DNA from: Alphaproteobacteria bacterium
Lineage (GTDB): Bacteria; Pseudomonadota; Alphaproteobacteria; Rhizobiales; Hyphomicrobiaceae
NCBI GenBank assembly: GCA_024279745.1
Contig: JAJRRE010000369.1
Span: forward strand, 1 to 8,307
Direction: 5' to 3'
Length of the DNA stretch: 8,307 nt
Shown here: positions 1 to 6,108 of the stretch, piece by piece
Layout: the number at the start of each line of letters is the position of its first letter
How positions within the stretch are numbered: the stretch's first letter is position 1
Translations under genes and position numbers: made by a program
Notes under the pieces: model-generated
Told to the model about the DNA's origin: nothing
Database searches by the model: none
The model's input: only the letters and a program-made list of their open reading frames with translations

Positions 1-1
1 G

Positions 2-973
2 TCTCGGCGTATCATGGAGGGGGATTTATCGGAACGCATTAAGCTCAACGGCAGCGGCGACGAGCTGGACCGGTTGGCTTATAGCCTTAACGCCATGCTG
101 GAGCGCATCGAGCAACTGATGGCGGGCCTGCTAGAGGTCTCCGATAACATTGCCCATGATCTTAAAACCCCGCTGAACCGGCTGCGCAATCGGGCCGAAG
201 CTGCTTTGCGCGACACACAGAATGAGGGGACTTATCGCGGCGGGCTGGAGGGTGTTATTGAACAGGCTGATGAGCTGATCAAAACCTTCAACGCTTTATT
301 GTCGATTGCGCGCCTGGAAGCTGGTGACCGGGTTCACGATATGGAACTCGTCGACCTTAACGGCGTGGCGCGCGATGTGGGTGAGCTATATGAGCCGGCC
401 GCTGAGGAGAAAGGGTTTACACTCAAGGTTCGGCTTGGGCAGGATCTTTATGTCAACGCCAATCGGCAATTAATAGGGCAAGCCCTCGCAAATCTGATCG
501 ATAATGCGATCAAATATTCCGCATCTGGTACAGGATCTCGTGCGGGCTCTGACAACGGCAAAAAATCTACTGATGCGGCGCAAAAACTTAGCAATATAAT
601 TGAGGTGACTGTGGACCGCGTTGGATTGGCGGCTCGCCTTGTGATTGCCGACCGAGGACCGGGGATCGATGACGCCGATCGCAAAAGGGCGTTGCAGCGC
701 TTTGTGCGGCTGGAAGCTTCGCGCTCAAAGCCCGGTAGCGGCCTGGGGCTCAGCCTGGTGTCTGCTGTTGTCCGGCTGCATGGCGGCAAGATTACCCTGG
801 AAGATAATTCTCCCGGCTTAAGGGTTGTGATAACGTTGCCGGGCGCGCAAACTGGAGCCGATGGGGCGTTGGACGTGGCCGGCAATGAGCAAGTGGCGAC
901 GGCGGTGCCCCGGCCAACGATAACCCGGAGCGCGCGCCTTCATGCCAGACAAAACAAATCGCAGCGGGTCTGA
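2..973 (+). CDS. Sensor histidine kinase, C-terminal part (5' end outside window)
   Basis: This is the cytoplasmic portion of a membrane histidine kinase that autophosphorylates on His and passes phosphate to a response regulator, which is not in the window. The frame is open to the left edge: the codons before ATG 14 read SRRI and continue into a HAMP C-terminal helix (MEGDLSERI...GDELDRLAYSLNAML). ATG 14 is therefore internal, and the TM and sensor parts lie upstream. Counting from ATG 14, the H-box is SDNIAHDLKTPLNRLR with phosphoacceptor H48, the N-box is LANLIDNAIKYS (about 159-169), the G1 box is ADRGPGID (212-219) and the G2 box is GSGLGLSLV (241-249). All catalytic motifs are intact. 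A polar insert of about 20 residues (171-192) follows the N-box. A tail of about 40 residues beyond the ATPase fold overlaps the start of glnE, suggesting an operon. The family assignment is sure; the stimulus is unknown. Confidence 0.93.
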   Translation, partial: SRRIMEGDLSERIKLNGSGDELDRLAYSLNAMLERIEQLMAGLLEVSDNIAHDLKTPLNRLRNRAEAALRDTQNEGTYRGGLEGVIEQADELIKTFNALLSIARLEAGDRVHDMELVDLNGVARDVGELYEPAAEEKGFTLKVRLGQDLYVNANRQLIGQALANLIDNAIKYSASGTGSRAGSDNGKKSTDAAQKLSNIIEVTVDRVGLAARLVIADRGPGIDDADRKRALQRFVRLEASRSKPGSGLGLSLVSAVVRLHGGKITLEDNSPGLRVVITLPGAQTGADGALDVAGNEQVATAVPRPTITRSARLHARQNKSQRV

Positions 974-3926
974 AACGATCGGTGACTTGTGGAGCCGCAT
1001 CGGTGAATGGCCTGTAATATCGGATAAGGAACGGGCGCAGATCGCATTTGCTCAATTGCAAGAGCGCGCGCAGGGCATTGACGGTCTGTTTGAAAGTCTT
1101 GCGAGCCAGCCGGTTGCAAATCTTTTGCGCGGTATTTTCAGCTCGTCGCCCTATTTGTCCGCCTTGATACAGCGCGATCCGGCACGCCTGGCAAGATTGC
1201 TGCACAATGCGCCCGAGCAATATTTTTCGCAGCTCTTAAACGGGCTGTCCCGCGATGCGGCGGCGGCGGCGTCTATCAGCGAAGTCATGAGTGTTCTGCG
1301 CGCTTTTAAAAACGAAGTGGCTTTGTTGATTGCTTTGTGCGATTTAGGCGCCGTGTGGCCGGTATTGCAGACCACACAATATCTCACCCAGGCGGCAGAT
1401 GCCGCGCTCAGGGCGTCTGTTTGTTATTTATTCGACGCGAGCGCAAAGAAGGGTGACTGGCTGGCTGGCAAGCGAGGCGAGCAATCAGTGCCAGTTGGCG
1501 CTATAACATCCGGCTACTTCGTCCTGGCTATGGGCAAGCAAGGCGCTCATGAGCTGAATTATTCGTCCGATATCGATTTGATTGTTCTGTATGATCGCGC
1601 CCGCGCCGCCGGTAGAACCCATGAGCGGCTGGATGAGAAAACCTTCTTTGTTCGCCTCACGCGCGATCTGGTCAAACTGATGCAAGAGCGCACCGGCGAT
1701 GGTTATGTCTTTCGCACCGATTTACGGCTGCGCCCGGACCCCGGCGCCACACAGGCGGCCATGTCGACAGATGCGGCATTGGAATATTACGAAAGCTTTG
1801 GCCAAAATTGGGAACGCGCAGCCTTGATCAAGGCGCGGGTGGTGGCTGGTGATATTGCAGCAGGGGAGGCGTTCTTAAACGAGTTGTCCCCTTTCATTTG
1901 GCGAAAATATCTCGACTATGCCGCCATTCACGATATCCACGCCATGAAACGCAAGATCCATTCCTTCAAAGGGTTTGGCGAAATTGGTGTCGCCGGTCAC
2001 AATATCAAGTTGGGGCGCGGGGGCATTCGCGAGATCGAGTTTTTTGTCCAGTCTCAGCAATTGATCGCTGGCGGGCGGCAAGCAGATTTGCGCCTCAGGC
2101 CGACAGTGCAGGCGCTTGAAAAATTGCAAAGCCGCGGCTGGATTGAGCGCCAAGTGCGCGAGGATTTAACCGGCGCCTATCTATTTCTGCGCAAGGTTGA
2201 ACATCGGTTGCAAATGATCGCCGACGAGCAGACCCAGACCCTGCCGAACGATGCGCATGATGTGCGCCAGATTGCATTATTTAGTGGTTTTGGCACGGTT
2301 GACGCTTTCTCAAAAACGCTGGTTCAACATATGAGCGCCGTACAACGTCATTATGGCGCATTGTTTGAAGCCGATGACGAGGCTGAAGGCGCAGCCGGCA
2401 CCGGGACGCCCCTGGTGTTTAGCGGCGAAGACAATGATCCAGATACACTTATGGCTCTGCGCGCAATGGGGTATCAAAATCCCCCGCGCGTGATTGACAT
2501 TATACGCGGCTGGCAGCGGGGACAATATGCGGCCATGCGCAGTGAGCGAGCGCGAGAATTGTTGACCCAAATGCAGCCCGATCTGCTCACCGCCCTGTCG
2601 CGCACGAGCGAACCGGACGCGGCGATTTTGGCCTTCGATAAATGTCTTGAACGATTGCCGACGGGGGTGCAGCTGTTTGCGTTATTGCAGGCCAATCCGG
2701 CATTGATGCGGCTGGTTGCTGATATAATGGGCTCGGCGCCGCGATTGGCGCGCATATTGAGCCGGCGCCACCGCGTTCTTGATGCGGTTCTTGATCCTGG
2801 TTTTTTTGGCTCGATACCCTCAAAAGCCGATCTGGCGCGCATGGTCAATGAAGGTCTGAGCCGGGCAAGTGATTATGAAGATGCGCTCAACCGGGCGCGG
2901 GTGATTGGCAATGAACAATCTTTTTTGATCGGCGTGCGGGTGTTGTCGCGCACAATTGGTGCCGGGCGTGCGGGGGGAGCCTATGCGCAGCTGGCACAAA
3001 GCTTGATCGACGGGCTGCAATCATGGGTCGCATCGGAGCTAAGCGGCGCCCATGGGGCTGTGGCTGGCGGCGGCGCTGTCGTTGTCGCCATGGGCAAATT
3101 AGGGGGCTGGGAAATGACCGCCGCGTCCGATCTGGACGTAATCTTGATCTATGATTATGACCGCACCGTTTTGCAGTCGGATGGCCGCCGCCCGATATCA
3201 GCAACCCAATATTATACCCGCTATACGCAACGCCTGATCGCAGCATTGTCGGCGCCGACGGCAGAAGGAACCATTTATGAGGTTGATTTGCGTTTGCGCC
3301 CGTCGGGGCAAAAGGGGCCGGTTGCAACTAAATTAGCAAGCTTTATTGATTACCAGGCGCGCGAGGCGTGGACGTGGGAGCATATGGCTTTGACGCGCGC
3401 GCGGGTGGTGTCGGGGCCGCCGCCGCTGCGCCGCCAGGTTGAGGAGGCCATTCGCAATGTGCTGACCGCACCACGTGATCGCGCCAATACCGCCAACGAT
3501 GTGCGCGAGATGCGCGCACGGATCGAGGCCGAAAAGGGTACGTCGGACATATGGAACTTGAAACAGATACGTGGCGGTATTCTCGATCTGGAATTCATCG
3601 TGCAATATCTACAATTGATCCACGCGCCGAACAATCCTCAGGTCCTGGACCAGAATACCTATCGCGCGGTTGGCAAGCTTGAACAGGCAGGGTTATTGCA
3701 GGCAGATCGAGCGGCACGGTTGATCGACGCGGCTAATCTTTACAACAATTTGACCCAGGTGCTGCGACTTTGTCTGGATGAGGCGTTCTTGCCCGAACGG
3801 GCGCCGGAGGGCATGAAGGATCTTTTGTGCCGCGCTGGCGAGATGCCCGATTTTGAACGCCTGGAAGCAACGTTGCGGGCAACCCTTGCCGAGGTTCGGC
3901 AGGAATTTGATAATTTGATAATTTGA
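942..3926 (+). CDS. glnE: Bifunctional glutamine synthetase adenylyltransferase / adenylyl-removing enzyme (GlnE)
   Basis: GlnE adds AMP to, and phosphorolytically removes AMP from, a tyrosine of glutamine synthetase, switching it off or on according to PII/glutamine status in the cytoplasm. The 994 aa length fits the family (E. coli enzyme about 946). Two nucleotidyltransferase domains are visible. The N-terminal adenylyl-removing domain carries AMGKQGAHELNYSSDIDLIVLYD, with its DxD at D210/D212. The C-terminal adenylylating domain carries AMGKLGGWEMTAASDLDVILIYD, with its DxD at D730/D732. Each is followed by an RTDLRLRP or EVDLRLRP motif and, further on, a GRGGIREIEF or RGGILDLEF motif typical of the family. 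Both active sites look intact. ATG 942 lies inside the upstream kinase gene (32-nt overlap), with GGAG at 927-930 as a modest ribosome binding site, so translational coupling is likely. The stop codon lies in an 8-bp tandem repeat. Confidence 0.97.
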   Translation: MPDKTNRSGSETIGDLWSRIGEWPVISDKERAQIAFAQLQERAQGIDGLFESLASQPVANLLRGIFSSSPYLSALIQRDPARLARLLHNAPEQYFSQLLNGLSRDAAAAASISEVMSVLRAFKNEVALLIALCDLGAVWPVLQTTQYLTQAADAALRASVCYLFDASAKKGDWLAGKRGEQSVPVGAITSGYFVLAMGKQGAHELNYSSDIDLIVLYDRARAAGRTHERLDEKTFFVRLTRDLVKLMQERTGDGYVFRTDLRLRPDPGATQAAMSTDAALEYYESFGQNWERAALIKARVVAGDIAAGEAFLNELSPFIWRKYLDYAAIHDIHAMKRKIHSFKGFGEIGVAGHNIKLGRGGIREIEFFVQSQQLIAGGRQADLRLRPTVQALEKLQSRGWIERQVREDLTGAYLFLRKVEHRLQMIADEQTQTLPNDAHDVRQIALFSGFGTVDAFSKTLVQHMSAVQRHYGALFEADDEAEGAAGTGTPLVFSGEDNDPDTLMALRAMGYQNPPRVIDIIRGWQRGQYAAMRSERARELLTQMQPDLLTALSRTSEPDAAILAFDKCLERLPTGVQLFALLQANPALMRLVADIMGSAPRLARILSRRHRVLDAVLDPGFFGSIPSKADLARMVNEGLSRASDYEDALNRARVIGNEQSFLIGVRVLSRTIGAGRAGGAYAQLAQSLIDGLQSWVASELSGAHGAVAGGGAVVVAMGKLGGWEMTAASDLDVILIYDYDRTVLQSDGRRPISATQYYTRYTQRLIAALSAPTAEGTIYEVDLRLRPSGQKGPVATKLASFIDYQAREAWTWEHMALTRARVVSGPPPLRRQVEEAIRNVLTAPRDRANTANDVREMRARIEAEKGTSDIWNLKQIRGGILDLEFIVQYLQLIHAPNNPQVLDQNTYRAVGKLEQAGLLQADRAARLIDAANLYNNLTQVLRLCLDEAFLPERAPEGMKDLLCRAGEMPDFERLEATLRATLAEVRQEFDNLII

Positions 3927-3933
3927 TAATTTG
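3904..3933 (+). repeat. 8-bp tandem repeat (AATTTGAT) spanning the glnE stop codon
   Basis: The unit AATTTGAT occurs three times perfectly (3904-3911, 3912-3919, 3920-3927), followed by a partial fourth copy AATTTG. The glnE stop TGA (3924-3926) is in the third copy. Because 8 is not a multiple of 3, successive copies are read in different frames, and the array holds a stop in every frame. A change in copy number would therefore alter only the last few residues of GlnE. This looks like replication slippage rather than a binding site. Confidence 0.9.
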
Positions 3934-4089
3934 GCCTGCTGATCAACTGACCTGGCGAACAAAAATTCGTTTGCGCCGACGGATCGGGGCCCGCAGTACC
4001 GTTATTGCTGTTAAAGCGGTTTGAAGCGGCAGTCTTACTCAAAATGGGAGTTCAACTCATGACAGTCATAAACCGGACAGGCAAGATGG
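3927..4089 (+). promoter_or_regulatory. Spacer between glnE and the sigma factor operon, likely promoter region
   Basis: This gap of about 163 bp separates glnE from the sigma operon and should hold the operon's promoter. One possible ECF-type element is GAAC at 3957-3960, followed 16 nt later by CGAC; it resembles the GAAC...CGTC pattern but is a weak match. It sits in an imperfect dyad (GGCGaaCAAA 3954-3963 with TTTGCGCC 3970-3977). No clear Rho-independent terminator for glnE is visible: there is no strong GC stem followed by a T-run. Assignment of the promoter is inference from position. Confidence 0.3.
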
Positions 4090-4097
4090 GTGACTAG
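4059..4097 (+). CDS. Possible 12-residue leader ORF overlapping the sigma factor start
   Basis: ATG 4059 is preceded at 8 nt by GGGAG (4046-4050), a better ribosome binding site than that of the sigma gene itself. It opens a frame reading MTVINRTGKMGD and stops at TAG 4095-4097. The stop overlaps the GTG start of the sigma factor (4090) by 8 nt, in a different frame. It could be a leader peptide giving translational coupling. It could instead be the true N-terminus of the sigma factor separated by a one-base sequence error in the GGG at 4088-4090, or it could be chance. Confidence 0.3.
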   Translation: MTVINRTGKMGD

Positions 4098-4803
4098 CAG
4101 ACGCAGCGACTATCAAGATGTGACTGGGGCCGATGAGCAAGAGAATAGCGTGTTTTCTAAGTCAGTTGAAACCGCTGCGCGCCCCACAGACCCAAATCAT
4201 CAGCAACGCCCGATGGAGACACCGCGCGCTGCTGGTGAGCCGTGCGATGCCACATTGTTGGGCTTGAGCGCAGACGGTGATGCCAGCGCCTATCGCCAAC
4301 TGGTCGAGCGCTATTTGGCCTGGGTGCTGGGCATTGCGCGGTTGATGTTGCGTGATCGCGCAGAAGCGGAAGATGTAGCGCAGGACGTAATGCTGCGATT
4401 GTGGCGCAAGGGGGCCGCATTGGACATTGGGCCTGGCGGCCTGCGCCCCTGGCTGCGGCGGGTTGTATCAAATTTGTGTATAGATCGGCTGCGCTCAATC
4501 AAAGCCAAACGGGTGGTTCCGGCGGATGAACTGCCGGAGAGTTCAGGCCCCGCAGGCCAGTTGGTTGCACTGAGCGAAAAAGAATTGGCACAGCGGGTTC
4601 ATGATGCTTTGCAAGATTTACCCGACCGGCAGCGTCTGGCGCTGGTGCTGTTTCAGTTTGACGGATTGAGCCAGATGGAAATCGCCCTGCTAATGGATCT
4701 ATCGCAGGACGCGGTAGAATCGCTGCTGGCCCGTGCCCGGCGGCGTCTTAAGGTCCTGCTGCAGGATGATTGGAAACTCTATCTGCCTGACGCCGAATCT
4801 TAG
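4090..4803 (+). CDS. ECF-family RNA polymerase sigma factor
   Basis: This is a sigma factor of the extracytoplasmic-function group, which directs RNA polymerase to stress or metal-response promoters. It has region 2 (about residues 66-137: AYRQLVERYLAWVLGIARL, then EAEDVAQDVMLRLWRKG for region 2.2, then RPWLRRVVSNLCIDRLRS) and region 4 (about 170-222: ALQDLPDRQRLALVL and the helix-turn-helix GLSQMEIALLMDLSQDAVESL). There is no region 1.1 or 3, as expected for ECF factors. The chosen start is GTG 4090, since an in-frame stop lies at 4069-4071. ATG 4213 (residue 42) would remove a polar tail outside region 2, but it has no visible ribosome binding site. It heads an operon with a membrane protein and a CnrX-like sensor, so it is probably held inactive by them until a periplasmic signal arrives. 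The family is certain, the regulon unknown. Confidence 0.93.
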   Translation: MTSRRSDYQDVTGADEQENSVFSKSVETAARPTDPNHQQRPMETPRAAGEPCDATLLGLSADGDASAYRQLVERYLAWVLGIARLMLRDRAEAEDVAQDVMLRLWRKGAALDIGPGGLRPWLRRVVSNLCIDRLRSIKAKRVVPADELPESSGPAGQLVALSEKELAQRVHDALQDLPDRQRLALVLFQFDGLSQMEIALLMDLSQDAVESLLARARRRLKVLLQDDWKLYLPDAES

Positions 4804-4812
4804 CGAAAGGCA

Positions 4813-4826
4813 CCCTTGTGCAAGGG
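4813..4826. other. Short hairpin just after the sigma factor stop
   Basis: CCCTT (4813-4817) and AAGGG (4822-4826) form a 5-bp stem with a GTGC loop, 10 nt after the sigma factor stop. It has no T-run after it, so it is not a standard terminator. It may stabilise the upstream message or slow ribosomes or RNA polymerase between the sigma and anti-sigma genes. This is weak evidence. Confidence 0.35.
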
Positions 4827-4845
4827 AATGACTGACGAGACATGA

Positions 4846-4869
4846 AAAATACTGACGAAAATACTGACG
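4846..4869 (+). repeat. Perfect 12-bp tandem repeat between sigma and membrane-protein genes
   Basis: AAAATACTGACG is repeated exactly twice (4846-4857, 4858-4869). A further ACTGACG lies at 4831-4837, and a small dyad (GATCT 4880-4884, AGATC 4892-4896) follows. All lie in the 109-nt gap within an otherwise tight operon, between the sigma stop and the start at 4913. Such spacing could serve a regulator or RNA-binding factor, or be simple duplication. No function can be read from the sequence. Confidence 0.75.
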
Positions 4870-4912
4870 GTGTTTGTTTGATCTTGAAATTAGATCTGGT
4901 GAGGCGGAAGCG

Positions 4913-5569
4913 ATGAGCAATAAAATGGAAACAGATAACAAGACGCCGCGCCCCGGCGACGCATCGCAAACAGCATTATCGTTGGATGCGTTTAATTCCA
5001 TTGTGGATATCTGCGGCGGCGATAAAACCCGCTGGCCGCCCGACAAGCGCGCCGCGATGGAGTATCTTTTGGGGCAAGAACCGGCGGCGCGAAAACGGCT
5101 GGCACAGCTGCAAGCCCTGGAACAGGTTTTGTCACAAGCAGGTGTATGCACGCCGCCGCATGTGGCTGCGGGCTCCCCCGGCACCGCGCTTGGCAAAACC
5201 GTATCATTGCGAGCACAAAGCGCGCTTGTCGATCAAATTGTTGAGGCAGCGCTTGGCCCTGATGCCGCCGCGCCGCCAACCGCGAAACATAAACGCGGCG
5301 GCGTTCAAACCGGCATACCGATTAGATCGCCTGATTTGCCGCCACCTGCTGTGGCCGCGAACAACAATAGTTGGCGCAGCGCTACACTGTTGGCCGCCTC
5401 TTTGGTGATCGGGATATTCATCGGGGCGTCAACACCAAATGTGCTCCCGGTGCAGGTGCTGAGTGAGCTGAAGGCTCTGGCCAGTGGCCAGCTGTTGAGT
5501 GACACCTGGCAGGATGTGGCAGAGTTGGATGAGGTAGAGTTCAATGAGTTTAATGAGGAGGCGTTATGA
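4913..5569 (+). CDS. Single-pass membrane protein, candidate anti-sigma factor
   Basis: The protein has 218 aa. The start is ATG 4913, chosen because GAGG (4901-4904) lies 8 nt upstream; an in-frame TTG at 4874 has no such site. The N-terminal cytoplasmic part (about 1-155) carries DICGGDKTRWPPDKRAAMEY followed by a helix LGQEPAARKRLAQLQALEQVL. A GGD/GAD-x-x-RWP motif of this kind recurs, to my knowledge, in sigma-linked membrane proteins of alphaproteobacteria. A low-complexity Ala/Pro stretch (about 115-150) precedes one TM segment (about 156-178, ATLLAASLVIGIFIGAS). The periplasmic tail is short and ends very acidic (DVAELDEVEFNEFNEE). Its position between an ECF sigma factor and a CnrX-like sensor matches CnrY-type anti-sigma factors, but I see no sequence match to CnrY or a zinc-binding (ZAS) HxxxCxxC motif. 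The anti-sigma role is inference. The stop overlaps the next start (ATGA). Confidence 0.7.
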   Translation: MSNKMETDNKTPRPGDASQTALSLDAFNSIVDICGGDKTRWPPDKRAAMEYLLGQEPAARKRLAQLQALEQVLSQAGVCTPPHVAAGSPGTALGKTVSLRAQSALVDQIVEAALGPDAAAPPTAKHKRGGVQTGIPIRSPDLPPPAVAANNNSWRSATLLAASLVIGIFIGASTPNVLPVQVLSELKALASGQLLSDTWQDVAELDEVEFNEFNEEAL

Positions 5570-6072
5570 GTGAACGCGCAGCACAACAAAGTGGTGCAGG
5601 AGCGTCGGCAGCGCGATGGTTGAAGCCGGCACTGTTGGTGTCGGTTGCCTTAAATCTGCTGATTATCGGGGTCATTGCCGGCTTCATGATCAGACATTAC
5701 AAAAGAAGCGGCGGCCATTCTTATCGCGCAAATACGATGCTTGGCTTTGCTCGCGCTTTGCCCGCTGAGCGGCGCCTGGCCCTTCGCCCGATTTTGGATG
5801 AGATCCGCCGCTCATTGCGGCCGCTGCGGCATCAGTACAAACAGACGCGCCGCGCCGTGCGCCAGGCAGTGTTGGCCGCACCGTTTGAGAGCAAGGTCTA
5901 TGAAACTGCCGTGGCCAAACGCCTGCAGGCTTTGGTCGAATTGCGCAAGGCCCGCAATACATTATTTGTGCAGTTGAATGAAAAACTCAGCGCCGGTGAA
6001 CGCAAGGATTACGTCGAATGGCTTCGCCAACGGCAATATAACCGCCGGCATGGGCGTCCCTATGGGCGTTAA
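5566..6072 (+). CDS. Membrane-anchored periplasmic heavy-metal sensor-like protein (CnrX/CpxP-like)
   Basis: The protein has 168 aa, one N-terminal TM anchor (about 20-42, LKPALLVSVALNLLIIGVIAGF) and a periplasmic helical domain (about 52-155). The segment LGFARALPAERRLALRPIL, then long Arg-rich helices and a final LSAGERKDYVEWLRQ, resembles the heavy-metal-resistance/periplasmic metal sensor family (Metal_resist, CnrX, CpxP-like four-helix folds). In CnrX systems such a protein senses Ni/Co and releases the sigma factor from its anti-sigma. Possible ligands here are few (H44, H51, M58, H89, H162) and the domain is very basic, so metal sensing is not proven; it may sense misfolded protein or envelope stress. 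GAGGAGG (5554-5560) is a strong ribosome binding site, and the ATGA overlap with the upstream gene indicates tight coupling and matched amounts of the two membrane proteins. Confidence 0.75.
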   Translation: MSERAAQQSGAGASAARWLKPALLVSVALNLLIIGVIAGFMIRHYKRSGGHSYRANTMLGFARALPAERRLALRPILDEIRRSLRPLRHQYKQTRRAVRQAVLAAPFESKVYETAVAKRLQALVELRKARNTLFVQLNEKLSAGERKDYVEWLRQRQYNRRHGRPYGR

Positions 6073-6108
6073 ACAATGAACTTCGAACCCAGTCGGTGCA
6101 ATGTTTAA
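6069..6108. terminator. Inverted repeat over two converging stop codons, possible bidirectional terminator
   Basis: TTAAACAATG (6069-6078) pairs with CAATGTTTAA (6099-6108) in 9 of 10 positions, across 20 nt. Each arm contains one of the two facing stop codons (TAA 6070-6072 on plus; TTA 6105-6107, read as TAA on minus). The stem is AT-rich and no T-run follows, so termination strength is doubtful. It is the only terminator-like structure in the 32-bp convergent gap. Confidence 0.35.

Noticed and set aside
14..16. ATG 14 as start of the first kinase
   Set aside because: It lies inside a HAMP domain and the frame is open upstream to the window edge, so the gene begins outside.
2887..3634. Open frames on the minus strand within glnE
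   Set aside because: They lie opposite a well-conserved gene, with Arg/Pro/His-rich compositions typical of antisense frames in GC-rich DNA and no recognisable domain.
4846..4869. CRISPR-like repeat
   Set aside because: Two adjacent 12-bp copies without spacers; no array and no cas genes.
4874..4912. TTG 4874 as start of the candidate anti-sigma gene
   Set aside because: No ribosome binding site; ATG 4913 has GAGG at 8 nt.
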